A stretch of 56,995 nucleotides of DNA from JACMMS01 sp043758775. GTDB taxonomy: Bacteria; Pseudomonadota; Gammaproteobacteria; Burkholderiales; Methylophilaceae. A program made the position numbers and the translations under genes. Of this stretch, positions 27,139-36,610 are shown piece by piece. The DNA lies in contig JAYVMU010000047.1 in NCBI GenBank assembly GCA_043758775.1, positions 1-56,995 of the forward strand. Direction: 5' to 3'. Position 1 is the first letter of the stretch. Every line of letters begins with the position of its first letter. The notes under the pieces were generated by a model, which was not told the DNA's origin, searched no databases, and worked only from the letters and a program-made list of their open reading frames with translations.

Positions 27139-30100
27139 ATGACAAAATTCTTTATTACAAGGCCTATTTTTGCTTCCGTTTTATCCATCATCATTTTGCT
27201 GGCTGGTTTTGCCGCCGCGCTAAAATTGCCAATTGCACAATATCCGGAAATTGCGCCACCAACCGTATTGATTACCGCAACGTATCCAGGTGCAAGTGCC
27301 GAGACGCTGTCCAAAACTGTAGCTGCACCAATCGAGGAGCAATTAAGCGGCGTAGAGGGATTGCTGTACTTTAACTCAAGTGCAGATTCCAGCGGTACAC
27401 TTTCGATTACAGCGACTTTTGAAGTGGGTACTGATGTAGATAAGGCCACTTTTAACGTGAGTAATCGCGTGAATATTGCCTTGCCACGCTTACCGGATGA
27501 AGTGCGCCGTACAGGACTTGTGGTACAAAAACGCTCTAACGATATTTTGTTGGTCGTGATGTTAACCGATAGACACAAAAAATACTCTCCATTGTATTTG
27601 AGTAATTACGCTACGCTTAACGTGTTGGATGAACTTAAACGTATTAAGGGCGTGGGTGATGCACAAATTTTTGGCGCGCAGGATTACTCAATGCGGATTT
27701 GGTTGCGTCCAGACCGTATGGCGCAGTTGGGTGTAACTACCACCGATATTGCTAACGCAATTGAATCGCAAAATGCGCAATATGCAGCTGGTAAAATTGG
27801 TCAAGAACCTAATGCTAGCACCCAACAAATTGAATATACCGTGACAGCAAAAGGTCGTTTAATTGACCCTGCGGAATTTGGTAATATTATTTTGCGTGCC
27901 GATGGTCCAAATGGTGTATTGCACCTTAAAGATGTCGCTCGCATTGAGTTAGGCTCACAAAACTACAACGTACGCACGGCGCTTGATGGCCTACCCGGCG
28001 TAGGTATTCCTATTTTCTTGCAAACTGGTGCAAATGCGCTTGACACTGCAAAAGCCGTCAAAGATCGCATGGATGAGTTGAAATTACGCTTTCCAGCAGG
28101 CGTAGATTATGAGTCACCTTACGATACCAGCGACTTTGTTAAATCTTCAATTGAGGAGGTAGTTAAAACATTGGGCGAGGCCATGATTTTGGTGGTGCTC
28201 GTGGTGTTTGTGTTCTTGCAAAGCTGGCGCGCGACACTTATCCCATTGGTTGCAGTGCCTATCTCATTGATTGGTACATTTGCTGGCTTGTGGATATTCG
28301 GCTTCTCAATTAATACTTTGACTCTGTTTGCCATGGTGTTATCTATAGGTATTGTGGTGGATGATGCGATTGTCGTGCTAGAGAACATTGAGCGCTTGAT
28401 GCGCGATGAGAAACTCTCACCTATTAATGCGGCGATTAAAACTATGCAGCAGGTGTCCGGTGCGGTAGTCGCGATTGTATTGGTGCTGTGTGCAGTATTT
28501 GTACCAGTAGCTTTCTTAGGTGGTATTGCTGGTCAAATGTACCGTCAGTTTGCAGTCACAGTGGCTGTAGCAGTCGTTATTTCAGGCATCGTGGCGTTGA
28601 CACTGACACCAGCGCTGTGTGCGATTATATTAAAATCAGTGCATGTGGAATCGAAATTCTTCAAGCCATTTAATCGTGCATTTGAAAAAATGACGGCTAT
28701 TTACAGTGATATAGTAGCGCTAACTTTGCGTCATAAAATTATTGGTGTGCTGGTATTTGGTGGCATTATTGCCTTAGTGGTTGTATTGCTTAGGGCTGTG
28801 CCGAGTAGTTTTGTCCCGGCAGAAGATCAGGGTTATGTAATTACCGCAGTGATAATGCCAGATGGTGCGACTTTAAACCGTACCATTAAAACGTCAGAGG
28901 CGGTACGTGCTGCGATTCATAAAGATCCTGCTGTGGCGACTGAATTTTCAGTGTACGGCTTTGACCTGATTGGCAACGGTAATAAAACCAGTGCTGCTAC
29001 CATGTTCGTGCGCTTAACAGATTGGAATGCACGTAGCACTACTGCTGAAGATATTGTGAAAAAATTATTTGGCATAGGTATGAGCCAACCTGATGGTATC
29101 GCCATTGCCTTTAACCCACCGGCAATTCGTGGTTTAGGTAGTTCGGGTGGCTTTGAAGTGTATGTACAAAGCCGCTCAGATACTAATCCGCAGCATTTGG
29201 CTGTTGTAGTGAACGATTTAATGGATGCATTGAAAAAAGAGCCAAAATTGGCTGGCATCAATACTTTTTTCCGCCCAACGGTCCCACAATTGTTTGTTGA
29301 GGTTGATGAAGCTAAGGCAATTTCACAAGGTGTAGCAGTCGATGATATTTACGCTACGCTGCAAAGCGCCATGGGCTCATTCTACGTAAATGACTTTAAT
29401 AAATCTGGCCGTACTTATCGCGTGCAATTGCAGGCTGAACCACAATTCCGTATGAAGCCAGAGGATTTAGGAAAAGTATACGTGCGTTCTAAAACTGGCA
29501 ATATGATTCCTTTGTCAGCTTTAAGCACGACGACTAATTTAGTCGGTGCTGAGCAGTTAGAGCGTTATAACGGCTTGCTTTCTGCCAAAATATTAGGCGG
29601 TGGTGCTCCAGGTGTGAGTTCTGGTGATGTTATTAAAATGGTCGAGAAAATTTCAGCTCAAAACTTACCTGATGGTTATCAAATTGCTTGGACAGGCCAG
29701 GCTTATCAAGAGAAACGTACAGGTTCAGCCGCTATATTCGCTTTCGCCTTCGCGATTATCATGGTGTTCTTGATTTTAGCAGCACAGTTTGAAACTTGGG
29801 CTCTACCGCTAGCGGTTATCATGGCAGTGCCTTTTGCATTGGGTGGTGCACTTTTAGCAGTATTGGTGCGTGGCATGCCGAATGATATTTACTTTCAGAT
29901 TGGCTTGCTTACCCTAATAGGGTTGGCTGCAAAAAACGCGATTTTGATTGTGGAATTTGCTAGCCAGAAAATGGAAGAGGGCATGCCTGTTGCACAAGCC
30001 GCATTAGAAGCAGCACGCCTACGTTTTAGGCCAATTTGCATGACTTCGCTTGCCTTTATTATGGGTATGGTGCCATTGGTGTTTGCTCATGGCGCAGGTG

Positions 30101-30333
30101 CTGCGGCGCGCCGTTCTATGGGTACCGGTGTATTTGGCGGCATGATATTAGCGACTTTTGTGGCTACAATTTTTATCCCACTATTCTTCACATGGTTAAG
30201 TGGTAAACATGTACGCCATCACGGCCATGTTGAGGGTGTAGATGGTTATCATGAGGCTGATCATTTGCATCCTCAGCAGTCAAAAATTGAAAAAACTGAA
30301 GCAGAAAACATAGTGAATAAGGAAGCAGAGTAA
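27139..30333 (+). CDS. RND multidrug efflux pump, inner-membrane subunit (AcrB/MexB family)
   Basis: The 1064-residue protein is a full-length HAE1-type RND transporter. It starts with the standard FFITRPIFASVLSIII, carries the proton-relay pair Asp408-Asp409 in SIGIVVDDAIVVLENIER, and has the two large periplasmic loops and twelve helices expected. The C-terminal end after the last helix is about 40 residues long, His-rich and acidic (HVRHHGHVEGVDGYHEADHLH), which is not part of the core fold. Its stop overlaps the ATG of the outer-membrane gene by one base. Confidence 0.95.
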   Translation: MTKFFITRPIFASVLSIIILLAGFAAALKLPIAQYPEIAPPTVLITATYPGASAETLSKTVAAPIEEQLSGVEGLLYFNSSADSSGTLSITATFEVGTDVDKATFNVSNRVNIALPRLPDEVRRTGLVVQKRSNDILLVVMLTDRHKKYSPLYLSNYATLNVLDELKRIKGVGDAQIFGAQDYSMRIWLRPDRMAQLGVTTTDIANAIESQNAQYAAGKIGQEPNASTQQIEYTVTAKGRLIDPAEFGNIILRADGPNGVLHLKDVARIELGSQNYNVRTALDGLPGVGIPIFLQTGANALDTAKAVKDRMDELKLRFPAGVDYESPYDTSDFVKSSIEEVVKTLGEAMILVVLVVFVFLQSWRATLIPLVAVPISLIGTFAGLWIFGFSINTLTLFAMVLSIGIVVDDAIVVLENIERLMRDEKLSPINAAIKTMQQVSGAVVAIVLVLCAVFVPVAFLGGIAGQMYRQFAVTVAVAVVISGIVALTLTPALCAIILKSVHVESKFFKPFNRAFEKMTAIYSDIVALTLRHKIIGVLVFGGIIALVVVLLRAVPSSFVPAEDQGYVITAVIMPDGATLNRTIKTSEAVRAAIHKDPAVATEFSVYGFDLIGNGNKTSAATMFVRLTDWNARSTTAEDIVKKLFGIGMSQPDGIAIAFNPPAIRGLGSSGGFEVYVQSRSDTNPQHLAVVVNDLMDALKKEPKLAGINTFFRPTVPQLFVEVDEAKAISQGVAVDDIYATLQSAMGSFYVNDFNKSGRTYRVQLQAEPQFRMKPEDLGKVYVRSKTGNMIPLSALSTTTNLVGAEQLERYNGLLSAKILGGGAPGVSSGDVIKMVEKISAQNLPDGYQIAWTGQAYQEKRTGSAAIFAFAFAIIMVFLILAAQFETWALPLAVIMAVPFALGGALLAVLVRGMPNDIYFQIGLLTLIGLAAKNAILIVEFASQKMEEGMPVAQAALEAARLRFRPICMTSLAFIMGMVPLVFAHGAGAAARRSMGTGVFGGMILATFVATIFIPLFFTWLSGKHVRHHGHVEGVDGYHEADHLHPQQSKIEKTEAENIVNKEAE

Positions 30334-31769
30334 TGCCAACATTAAGAATCATACATCTTGCAGTCATTGTCACACTGTTACCCAGTTGCACGCTGGTTGG
30401 GCCCGATTTTTCTCGTCCGAACGTGCCTATGCCTGCACAATATGCTGGCGCAGTTGCTAGTCAAGAAAAGTTAATCATATCCAATACATGGTGGACGCTT
30501 TATGATGATCCAACTTTAAATGCCTTAATTGCTAAGGCCTTGCAAAATAATACTGACATCAAAAGTGCCGTAGCACGTATTGAAGAGGCAGATGGTTTTG
30601 CACGTGAAGTTGGTGCAGCATTGTTTCCAGAAATTGATTTAGACGGCAGTGCAGCGCGTACTCGTGTGACAACATTAGGCACTCTACCTTTGCCAGCAGG
30701 ATACTCGCCAACGCACAATGATTATCGAGCTGCTTTAGGCACTTCTTTTGAAATCGATTTCTGGGGTAAGTTACGTCGTGCTAAAGAATCGGCACGTGCG
30801 CAGGCTTTATCAACTCGGTATGCGAAAGATACTGTGAGTTTGTCATTATCTAGTTTGATTGCAAATAATTATTTGCAATTACGTAGTTTAGAGGCGCAAA
30901 TCGCCTTATCACGTGATAATTTGCGTAGCCGTGATGAAAGCCTGTTACTGACTAAACGTCGTTTAGAAGGGGGCGTTGCGTCTAACTTAGATGTACAACA
31001 AGCGCAGGTTTCAAGCTCTAATTTAATTGCACAAATTGTAGAGTTGGTGCGTCAACGTGAAATCACTTTGCATCAATTAGCTTTGTTAACAGGGGATTTA
31101 GGTTTAACTTTAGCTGAAAGCGATATTAAAAACTTGCCAATACCGCCTACGCCACCTGCTGGCTTGCCATCTGCATTATTGGAAAACCGACCAGATGTGG
31201 CACAAGCAGAACAGAATTTAGTCGCCGCAAATGCTAATATCGGTGTAGCAAAGGCAGCTTTGTATCCAACTATTTCACTAACAGGATTCTTTGGTGGTGA
31301 AAGTACCGATTTAGGTGATATCTTGAAATCCGGGGCGCGTATTTGGTCTGGTGGATTAAGTTTAAATTTGCCTATTTTTGACTCTGGCCGTTTAAATTCA
31401 AAGGTTGACCAAGTCACTGCAAAGCAAAAACAAGTGCTAGCCAGTTATGAGGGCGCTGTGCAAAGCGCGTTTACTGAGGTGAATGATGCCCTGGTGAACG
31501 TACGCCAAACTACAGAACGTGAAGTGGCTTTGGATAAAAGTCAGCAAGCCGCGAAGGAGGCATTGCGTATCGCGGAAAACCGCTATAAATCTGGTTATAC
31601 AGCGTATTTGGATGTATTGGATGCGCAACGTGTCTATAACGATGCATCGTTGAGTTTTATACAAAGCCGTCAAGCGAGATTAACGGCATCGGTTGGCCTA
31701 TTTAAAGCGCTGGGTGGTGGTTGGCAAGCCACACAACTTACCGAGTCACAAGCGAGTACTGTCAAGTAA
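30333..31769 (+). CDS. RND efflux outer-membrane channel lipoprotein (OprM/NodT family)
   Basis: The third gene of the efflux operon, 478 residues. The signal ends LLPSC (Cys19), and the mature start TLVGPDFSRPNVPMP is typical of OprM-like factors. Two outer-membrane efflux repeats (about 60-245 and 270-460) provide the helical barrel; the motif AENRYKSGYTAYLDVLDAQR is characteristic. With the adaptor and pump it would span both membranes as a trimeric channel. Confidence 0.93.
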   Translation: MPTLRIIHLAVIVTLLPSCTLVGPDFSRPNVPMPAQYAGAVASQEKLIISNTWWTLYDDPTLNALIAKALQNNTDIKSAVARIEEADGFAREVGAALFPEIDLDGSAARTRVTTLGTLPLPAGYSPTHNDYRAALGTSFEIDFWGKLRRAKESARAQALSTRYAKDTVSLSLSSLIANNYLQLRSLEAQIALSRDNLRSRDESLLLTKRRLEGGVASNLDVQQAQVSSSNLIAQIVELVRQREITLHQLALLTGDLGLTLAESDIKNLPIPPTPPAGLPSALLENRPDVAQAEQNLVAANANIGVAKAALYPTISLTGFFGGESTDLGDILKSGARIWSGGLSLNLPIFDSGRLNSKVDQVTAKQKQVLASYEGAVQSAFTEVNDALVNVRQTTEREVALDKSQQAAKEALRIAENRYKSGYTAYLDVLDAQRVYNDASLSFIQSRQARLTASVGLFKALGGGWQATQLTESQASTVK

Positions 31770-31789
31770 CTTTTAATGCTAATTAGAGG

Positions 31790-33469
31790 CTAGTGAGGAA
31801 AAATAACCCTTACCCAGTCGTCTTTAGCTTCAATAGGGCTGCCAAGTCGTATCAGTTTGGTCGTCCCGTTGAGGATGATTTCGTAAATCTCATTCACGTG
31901 ATATTCAATTTTTGGCAATATCAGTGTAGGTTCTGCTGATAAACCCGCTTCAATCGGTAGGTGTATTACGGTAAAACCCATGACGATTGAGTTATTGTTG
32001 GCCAGAGGCGAGAATTTATCAACAGGTTCGAAGCTAGGGGCGCGCTCTATCGCACGCATGTGCGCCCAGCTTGCAAAACGTGCAATGACTTCTAAACCCA
32101 CACGCAGTTCATTCATATTACGTGTGGGCATTACACCACGTATCATGGCAATAATGACCCGAGGCGGACGTTCGTCCATTGCAACACTGATTAATTTCCC
32201 TGTCTTAGCCCATGATTTTGCCTCTTTTGGCATCGTTACGCCTAAACCCTTAGGGCTTTCATCAGTTACAGTCCAAATTTCATGTTGAGGTTCAACAAAT
32301 AGGGTGGTGGTAGATTCTCTTCTGATTGAAGCATGTGAAGATAAGCGCTCATCTAATGTTTTATTATTAGCGGTAGATACGTTTAAGCTACTGCTTAATT
32401 TTTTCCGCCCGTAATGTTCTATCTGATTACATATATTCAAAATACCGTAAGTGATAGAAGCAGATTGGCGGGTTTTATGTCTATTTTCTTTCCTGCGCTG
32501 TCTAACGTATTCGGTTTTTGACCAATCACTGCGCAATATTTGCAGCGTTTCATGTAAAGACCTGATATCGCCAATTTCAGTTAAGCTAATATCTGCAGGT
32601 AATTGTCCTTGCTCAGTTAATCGTATCGTGCTGATAATTTTTGCTTCAAAAGCATCAATATCCCAGAACCGACAACTGTCAGTCTGTTTAAAGTGACGTG
32701 CTCTTTTTGCGCAAACGTCTTTTTGCAAATCAATCACAAACAAATGCACTTCTTGGTTAAATTGATCAAAAAAAGACATTTCGGTAAGCCAGGATTTAAG
32801 CAAGTAAGCAGTAATTTGGTAATGCTGGTTTTGCATGTTAGCGTTTTCTAGGCTACCAAATAAGCCTGCCTGAGCAATGTAAGCCGCAATAGTGGTAGGA
32901 GCTGAATTGCTAAATGTCTTAATTGGCACTTCCAGCAGATTAGCTTCGCTGGCAATTTCGTAGAGCATGTAAATTTGTAGCCAAACCTTAGCGGGCGTAG
33001 GCGTATGATCAAAATAACGCCATTTAATCATGGTAAGTGCAATATCTATCGCTCTTGCCATCGCTAATAATAAGGTATTGTGTTCTAAGGTGGGGTCTTT
33101 AGGTATTGCAATAATAAGCTCGACTAAACGCAGATAATTGAGGTAGGACTGGCGATAATAACCATAAGCTGCGCTAGTGATGTTAGCTGCAAGATCAGGC
33201 CGTAAATGACTTATTTTGGCATACTGTGTGGATAGCTTTGCAGCACGTGGCAAAATATAAGCATCAACAGCGCAAAGAAAATCCAGCCTTTTTTTAATAG
33301 GGCGCGATTCGTCTGCGATTAACAAAGATAAGTGTTTTGCAGCTAAGTTAAGCGCGGTTACATCATCTAATGGATCTAGTGTTTTTAGCCAAGCAAGTTC
33401 TGCGCTCGAGTTTTCGGTAGTAGCCGAACTGGCGCTAGAGCTAAATAATTTTTTAATAAAACTGCCCAT
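31790..33469 (-). CDS. unknown 559-residue protein with PilZ-like C-terminal domain
   Basis: No signal peptide or membrane helix is visible. The N-terminal 350 residues look all-helical and resemble a betaproteobacterial family that I know only as hypothetical. From about residue 385 there is a beta-rich domain (WTVTDESPKGLGVTMP, then ISVAMDERPPRVIIAMIRGV and LRVGLEVIARF) that resembles a PilZ domain, but I cannot see the Arg-rich RxxxR c-di-GMP motif in its normal place, so binding is doubtful. The gene stands alone between the efflux operon and gltX, with convergent and divergent neighbours. Confidence 0.6.
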   Translation of the reverse strand: MGSFIKKLFSSSASSATTENSSAELAWLKTLDPLDDVTALNLAAKHLSLLIADESRPIKKRLDFLCAVDAYILPRAAKLSTQYAKISHLRPDLAANITSAAYGYYRQSYLNYLRLVELIIAIPKDPTLEHNTLLLAMARAIDIALTMIKWRYFDHTPTPAKVWLQIYMLYEIASEANLLEVPIKTFSNSAPTTIAAYIAQAGLFGSLENANMQNQHYQITAYLLKSWLTEMSFFDQFNQEVHLFVIDLQKDVCAKRARHFKQTDSCRFWDIDAFEAKIISTIRLTEQGQLPADISLTEIGDIRSLHETLQILRSDWSKTEYVRQRRKENRHKTRQSASITYGILNICNQIEHYGRKKLSSSLNVSTANNKTLDERLSSHASIRRESTTTLFVEPQHEIWTVTDESPKGLGVTMPKEAKSWAKTGKLISVAMDERPPRVIIAMIRGVMPTRNMNELRVGLEVIARFASWAHMRAIERAPSFEPVDKFSPLANNNSIVMGFTVIHLPIEAGLSAEPTLILPKIEYHVNEIYEIILNGTTKLIRLGSPIEAKDDWVRVIFPH

Positions 33470-33593
33470 ATGTCAGCAATGTAATGATTATTCAATTATT
33501 TATCAAGCTGAAAGCTTATGAATTAGCACCTGAGCTAAAGGCTACTCGCGCAAGCCGTGGTAAAATTTTGTTTTTGATTGTTTGAATAAAATT

Positions 33594-34988
33594 ATGACCG
33601 TTCGCACCCGTTTTGCCCCTAGCCCAACAGGTTTTCTACACATCGGTGGTGCTCGTACTGCTTTATTTTCGTGGGCTTATGCACACAAGCTTGGTGGGCA
33701 GTTTATTCTACGCGTGGAAGATACTGATGTGGCGCGCTCAACACCAGAGGCTGTGCAAGCCATATTAGACGGCATGCAGTGGCTGGGACTTGATTACGAT
33801 GAAGGTCCGTTTTATCAAATGCAACGTATGGAGACTTACAAAGTGCATATACAAACCATGCTCGATAGCGGGCATGCTTATTATTGTTATTGCACTAAAG
33901 AGGAATTAGATGCGCTACGCGAAAGCCAAATGGCGAACAATCTCAAGCCGCGCTATGATGGACGTTGGCGTCCAGAGGCAGGTAAAATGCTGCCAGCGGT
34001 GCCTGCTGGCGTTGCCCCGGTAGTACGTTTTAAAAATCCACAAACAGGTGCGGTAGCCTGGGATGACTTGGTGAAAGGTCATATCAGTATTGCTAATGAA
34101 GAGCTGGATGATTTGATTATCTCGCGTGGTGACGGTACGCCGACTTACAATTTTTGTGTTGTCGTTGATGATTGGGAAATGGGCATTACGCATGTGATTC
34201 GTGGTGATGATCATGTGAATAATACGCCGCGCCAAATCAATATGCTGAAAGCTTTAGGCGCAACCATTCCGCATTATGCGCATTTATCGATGATTTTGGG
34301 CGATGATGGGCAAAAGCTGTCTAAACGTCACGGCGCTGTCAGCGTAATGCAATATGACGAGGATGGTTATTTACCTGAAGCTGTGCTGAATTACTTGGCG
34401 CGCTTGGGTTGGAGCCATGGTGATGACGAGATTTTTAATATGCAACAGTTCTGTGAGTGGTTTGATTTATACCATATCACGCCATCGGCTGCACAATTTA
34501 ATACGGAAAAACTTAATTGGTTGAATGCGCATTACATTAAAGAAGCGGATATTGCTAAGTTGAGTGTTGATATCACCAAACGTTTAGCTCTAAACCAAGT
34601 CACCGTAACAGCAACGCCAGATTTAGTCACAGTATTAGATTTATATCGCGAGCGTGCTAATAACTTGAATCAATTAGCATCAGATGTTGCTTATTTTTAT
34701 AAGCAACCAGCAGCGAGCCCTGTTGATGTAGAGAAGCATATCACGCCAGAAATTATTCCCGTTATTAAGGGTTTGACTGCAGAACTGGCAAGTTGTGATT
34801 GGAATGCAGAAATGATCCATGCAGCTATCAATCATGCGGTGACTAGTAATGCTTTGAAGTTTCCTAAAGTGGCTATGCCGCTACGCGTTATGCTGACCGG
34901 CATCGCCCAGTCACCAAGTATTGATGCTGTAATGGCAATATTGGGCCGTGATGAAGTGCTGACGAGAATAAGCGCTTATTTGCTATGA
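33594..34988 (+). CDS. gltX: glutamyl-tRNA synthetase
   Basis: GluRS is a class I synthetase with the HIGH-like FLHIGGART near the start and the KMSKS-like QKLSKRHG near residue 240. The C-terminal helical anticodon domain follows; the 464-residue length is normal. ATG 33594 is chosen because family members begin at MTVRTRFAPSPTG; TTG 33582 in the same frame would add four residues. A zinc-site cluster (CYCTKEELD) is partly present near residue 103. The gene seems to be a single unit. Confidence 0.97.
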   Translation: MTVRTRFAPSPTGFLHIGGARTALFSWAYAHKLGGQFILRVEDTDVARSTPEAVQAILDGMQWLGLDYDEGPFYQMQRMETYKVHIQTMLDSGHAYYCYCTKEELDALRESQMANNLKPRYDGRWRPEAGKMLPAVPAGVAPVVRFKNPQTGAVAWDDLVKGHISIANEELDDLIISRGDGTPTYNFCVVVDDWEMGITHVIRGDDHVNNTPRQINMLKALGATIPHYAHLSMILGDDGQKLSKRHGAVSVMQYDEDGYLPEAVLNYLARLGWSHGDDEIFNMQQFCEWFDLYHITPSAAQFNTEKLNWLNAHYIKEADIAKLSVDITKRLALNQVTVTATPDLVTVLDLYRERANNLNQLASDVAYFYKQPAASPVDVEKHITPEIIPVIKGLTAELASCDWNAEMIHAAINHAVTSNALKFPKVAMPLRVMLTGIAQSPSIDAVMAILGRDEVLTRISAYLL

Positions 34989-35121
34989 GTTATTTAGTAA
35001 ATATTTAGAGTTATTTAGAACAAAGAAGCTCATAATTAGTCTTAATTTGTAAGTAAAATAAAATTCGTATTGAATTCTTAAATAAGAACTCCATAATCAT
35101 ATATAAATATAAGGAGCTATC

Positions 35122-35361
35122 ATGAATAGTAAAGGCCAAATGTTACAAGACCCATTCTTAAACACGCTACGTAAAGAGCATGTTCCTGTTTCAATTTATC
35201 TTGTTAATGGCATTAAATTGCAAGGTCAGGTGGATTCATTTGACCAGTACGTCATATTACTCAAAAATACCGTCACGCAAATGGTGTATAAACATGCAAT
35301 TTCTACTATTGTGCCAGCGCGCGCTGTTGCTATGCCAGCCATTCAATCCGAAGAAGAATAG
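35122..35361 (+). CDS. hfq: RNA chaperone Hfq
   Basis: Hfq forms a hexameric ring that matches small RNAs with mRNAs. The 79-residue protein has the Sm1 motif (QDPFLNTLRKEHVPVSIYL with GQVDSFDQY) and the Sm2 motif MVYKHAIST. Its C-terminus is short, as in other betaproteobacteria. The ribosome site AAGGAG is nine bases before the ATG. hflX follows 39 bases later, the standard hfq-hflX-hflK-hflC order. Confidence 0.97.
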   Translation: MNSKGQMLQDPFLNTLRKEHVPVSIYLVNGIKLQGQVDSFDQYVILLKNTVTQMVYKHAISTIVPARAVAMPAIQSEEE

Positions 35362-35400
35362 TATTGCTATATCACCATTCCAGAGCGATGAATCATAACG

Positions 35401-36537
35401 ATGTTTGATAGACCTAGCGGCAGTGATGCCGTTGTATTAGTCAGTATTGATTTTGGCGAGCCAGATTACGAAGAAAGCCTGCAAGAGTTGCGCCAGCTGG
35501 TGTTAAGCGCAGGTATGCAAATTCGTGGCACTGTTGAAGGTCGCCGTACTACACCGGATGCAAAATACTATGTGGGTTCTGGCAAGGCGGATGAAATTGC
35601 TGAAGCGTTAATCGCCAGTGAGTCTGATGTCGCCGCCTTCAATCACGATTTAAGTCCTTCGCAACAACGCAATCTTGAGCGTTTACTCAAGTGTCGTGTA
35701 GCCGATCGCACGGGCTTAATCCTCGATATTTTTGCGCAACGTGCGCAAAGCCATGAAGGTAAATTGCAAGTTGAGTTAGCACAACTGGAGCATCTTTCTA
35801 CACGTTTAGTTCGCGGCTGGACTCACTTGGAGCGACAAAAAGGTGGTATCGGCGTGCGTGGAGGCCCAGGTGAAACGCAGTTGGAAATGGATAGACGCAT
35901 GTTGCGCGATCGCGTTAAGCAATTACGTGAAAAACTGAACAAACTCAAGCAACAGCGCGGTATGCAGCGTCAAGCACGTAAACGCTCACAACTGATGACG
36001 GTGTCGCTAGTCGGTTACACTAATGCGGGCAAATCCACTTTATTTAATCGATTAACACATTCTGGTGTTTATGCGGCCGATCAGTTGTTTGCTACACTAG
36101 ACACTACTTCGCGCAAAATGTATCTGCCTGAAGCGGCTTATCCTGTGGTGTTATCAGATACGGTTGGTTTTATTAAGCATTTGCCAACTACGCTGATTGA
36201 GGCGTTTGGCGCAACCTTGGAAGAGGCTGCGCAAGCTGACTTGTTATTACATGTTGTGGATGTGGCTAGCACAAATCGTGATGCACAAATTGCGCAGGTT
36301 AATTTAGTGCTTAATGAAATTGGCGCTGCGACTGTGCCACAACTATTAGTGCTTAATCAAATTGATCGTTTAGGCTTAACACCGGGTATTGAGCGTGATG
36401 AGTATGGTAAAATCACCAAGGTACGAGTGTCAGCAATTACAGGTGCAGGGCTGGATTTGATCAAGCAGGCCATGTTGGAACATCAGCAGTATTTACGAAA
36501 ATTAAGTACAGAAGAAAGTGCTTACGCCTACGTTTAA
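35401..36537 (+). CDS. hflX: ribosome-associated GTPase HflX
   Basis: HflX splits or rescues stalled ribosomes. The 378-residue protein has the N-terminal HflX domain with the Gly-rich loop GGIGVRGGPGETQLE, a helical hairpin (about 165-200, Lys/Arg/Gln-rich), then the GTPase domain with G1 GYTNAGKST, G3 DTVGFI and G4 NQIDRL. It is slightly shorter than E. coli HflX, lacking part of the C-terminal tail. It lies between hfq and hflK. Confidence 0.95.
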   Translation: MFDRPSGSDAVVLVSIDFGEPDYEESLQELRQLVLSAGMQIRGTVEGRRTTPDAKYYVGSGKADEIAEALIASESDVAAFNHDLSPSQQRNLERLLKCRVADRTGLILDIFAQRAQSHEGKLQVELAQLEHLSTRLVRGWTHLERQKGGIGVRGGPGETQLEMDRRMLRDRVKQLREKLNKLKQQRGMQRQARKRSQLMTVSLVGYTNAGKSTLFNRLTHSGVYAADQLFATLDTTSRKMYLPEAAYPVVLSDTVGFIKHLPTTLIEAFGATLEEAAQADLLLHVVDVASTNRDAQIAQVNLVLNEIGAATVPQLLVLNQIDRLGLTPGIERDEYGKITKVRVSAITGAGLDLIKQAMLEHQQYLRKLSTEESAYAYV

Positions 36538-36610
36538 GGGTGATGTAATAGTTTTAGTTTTAAATTAAGCCTTATTTAATAATAGCAAAATTAATAGTTC
36601 GGAGTGATTC

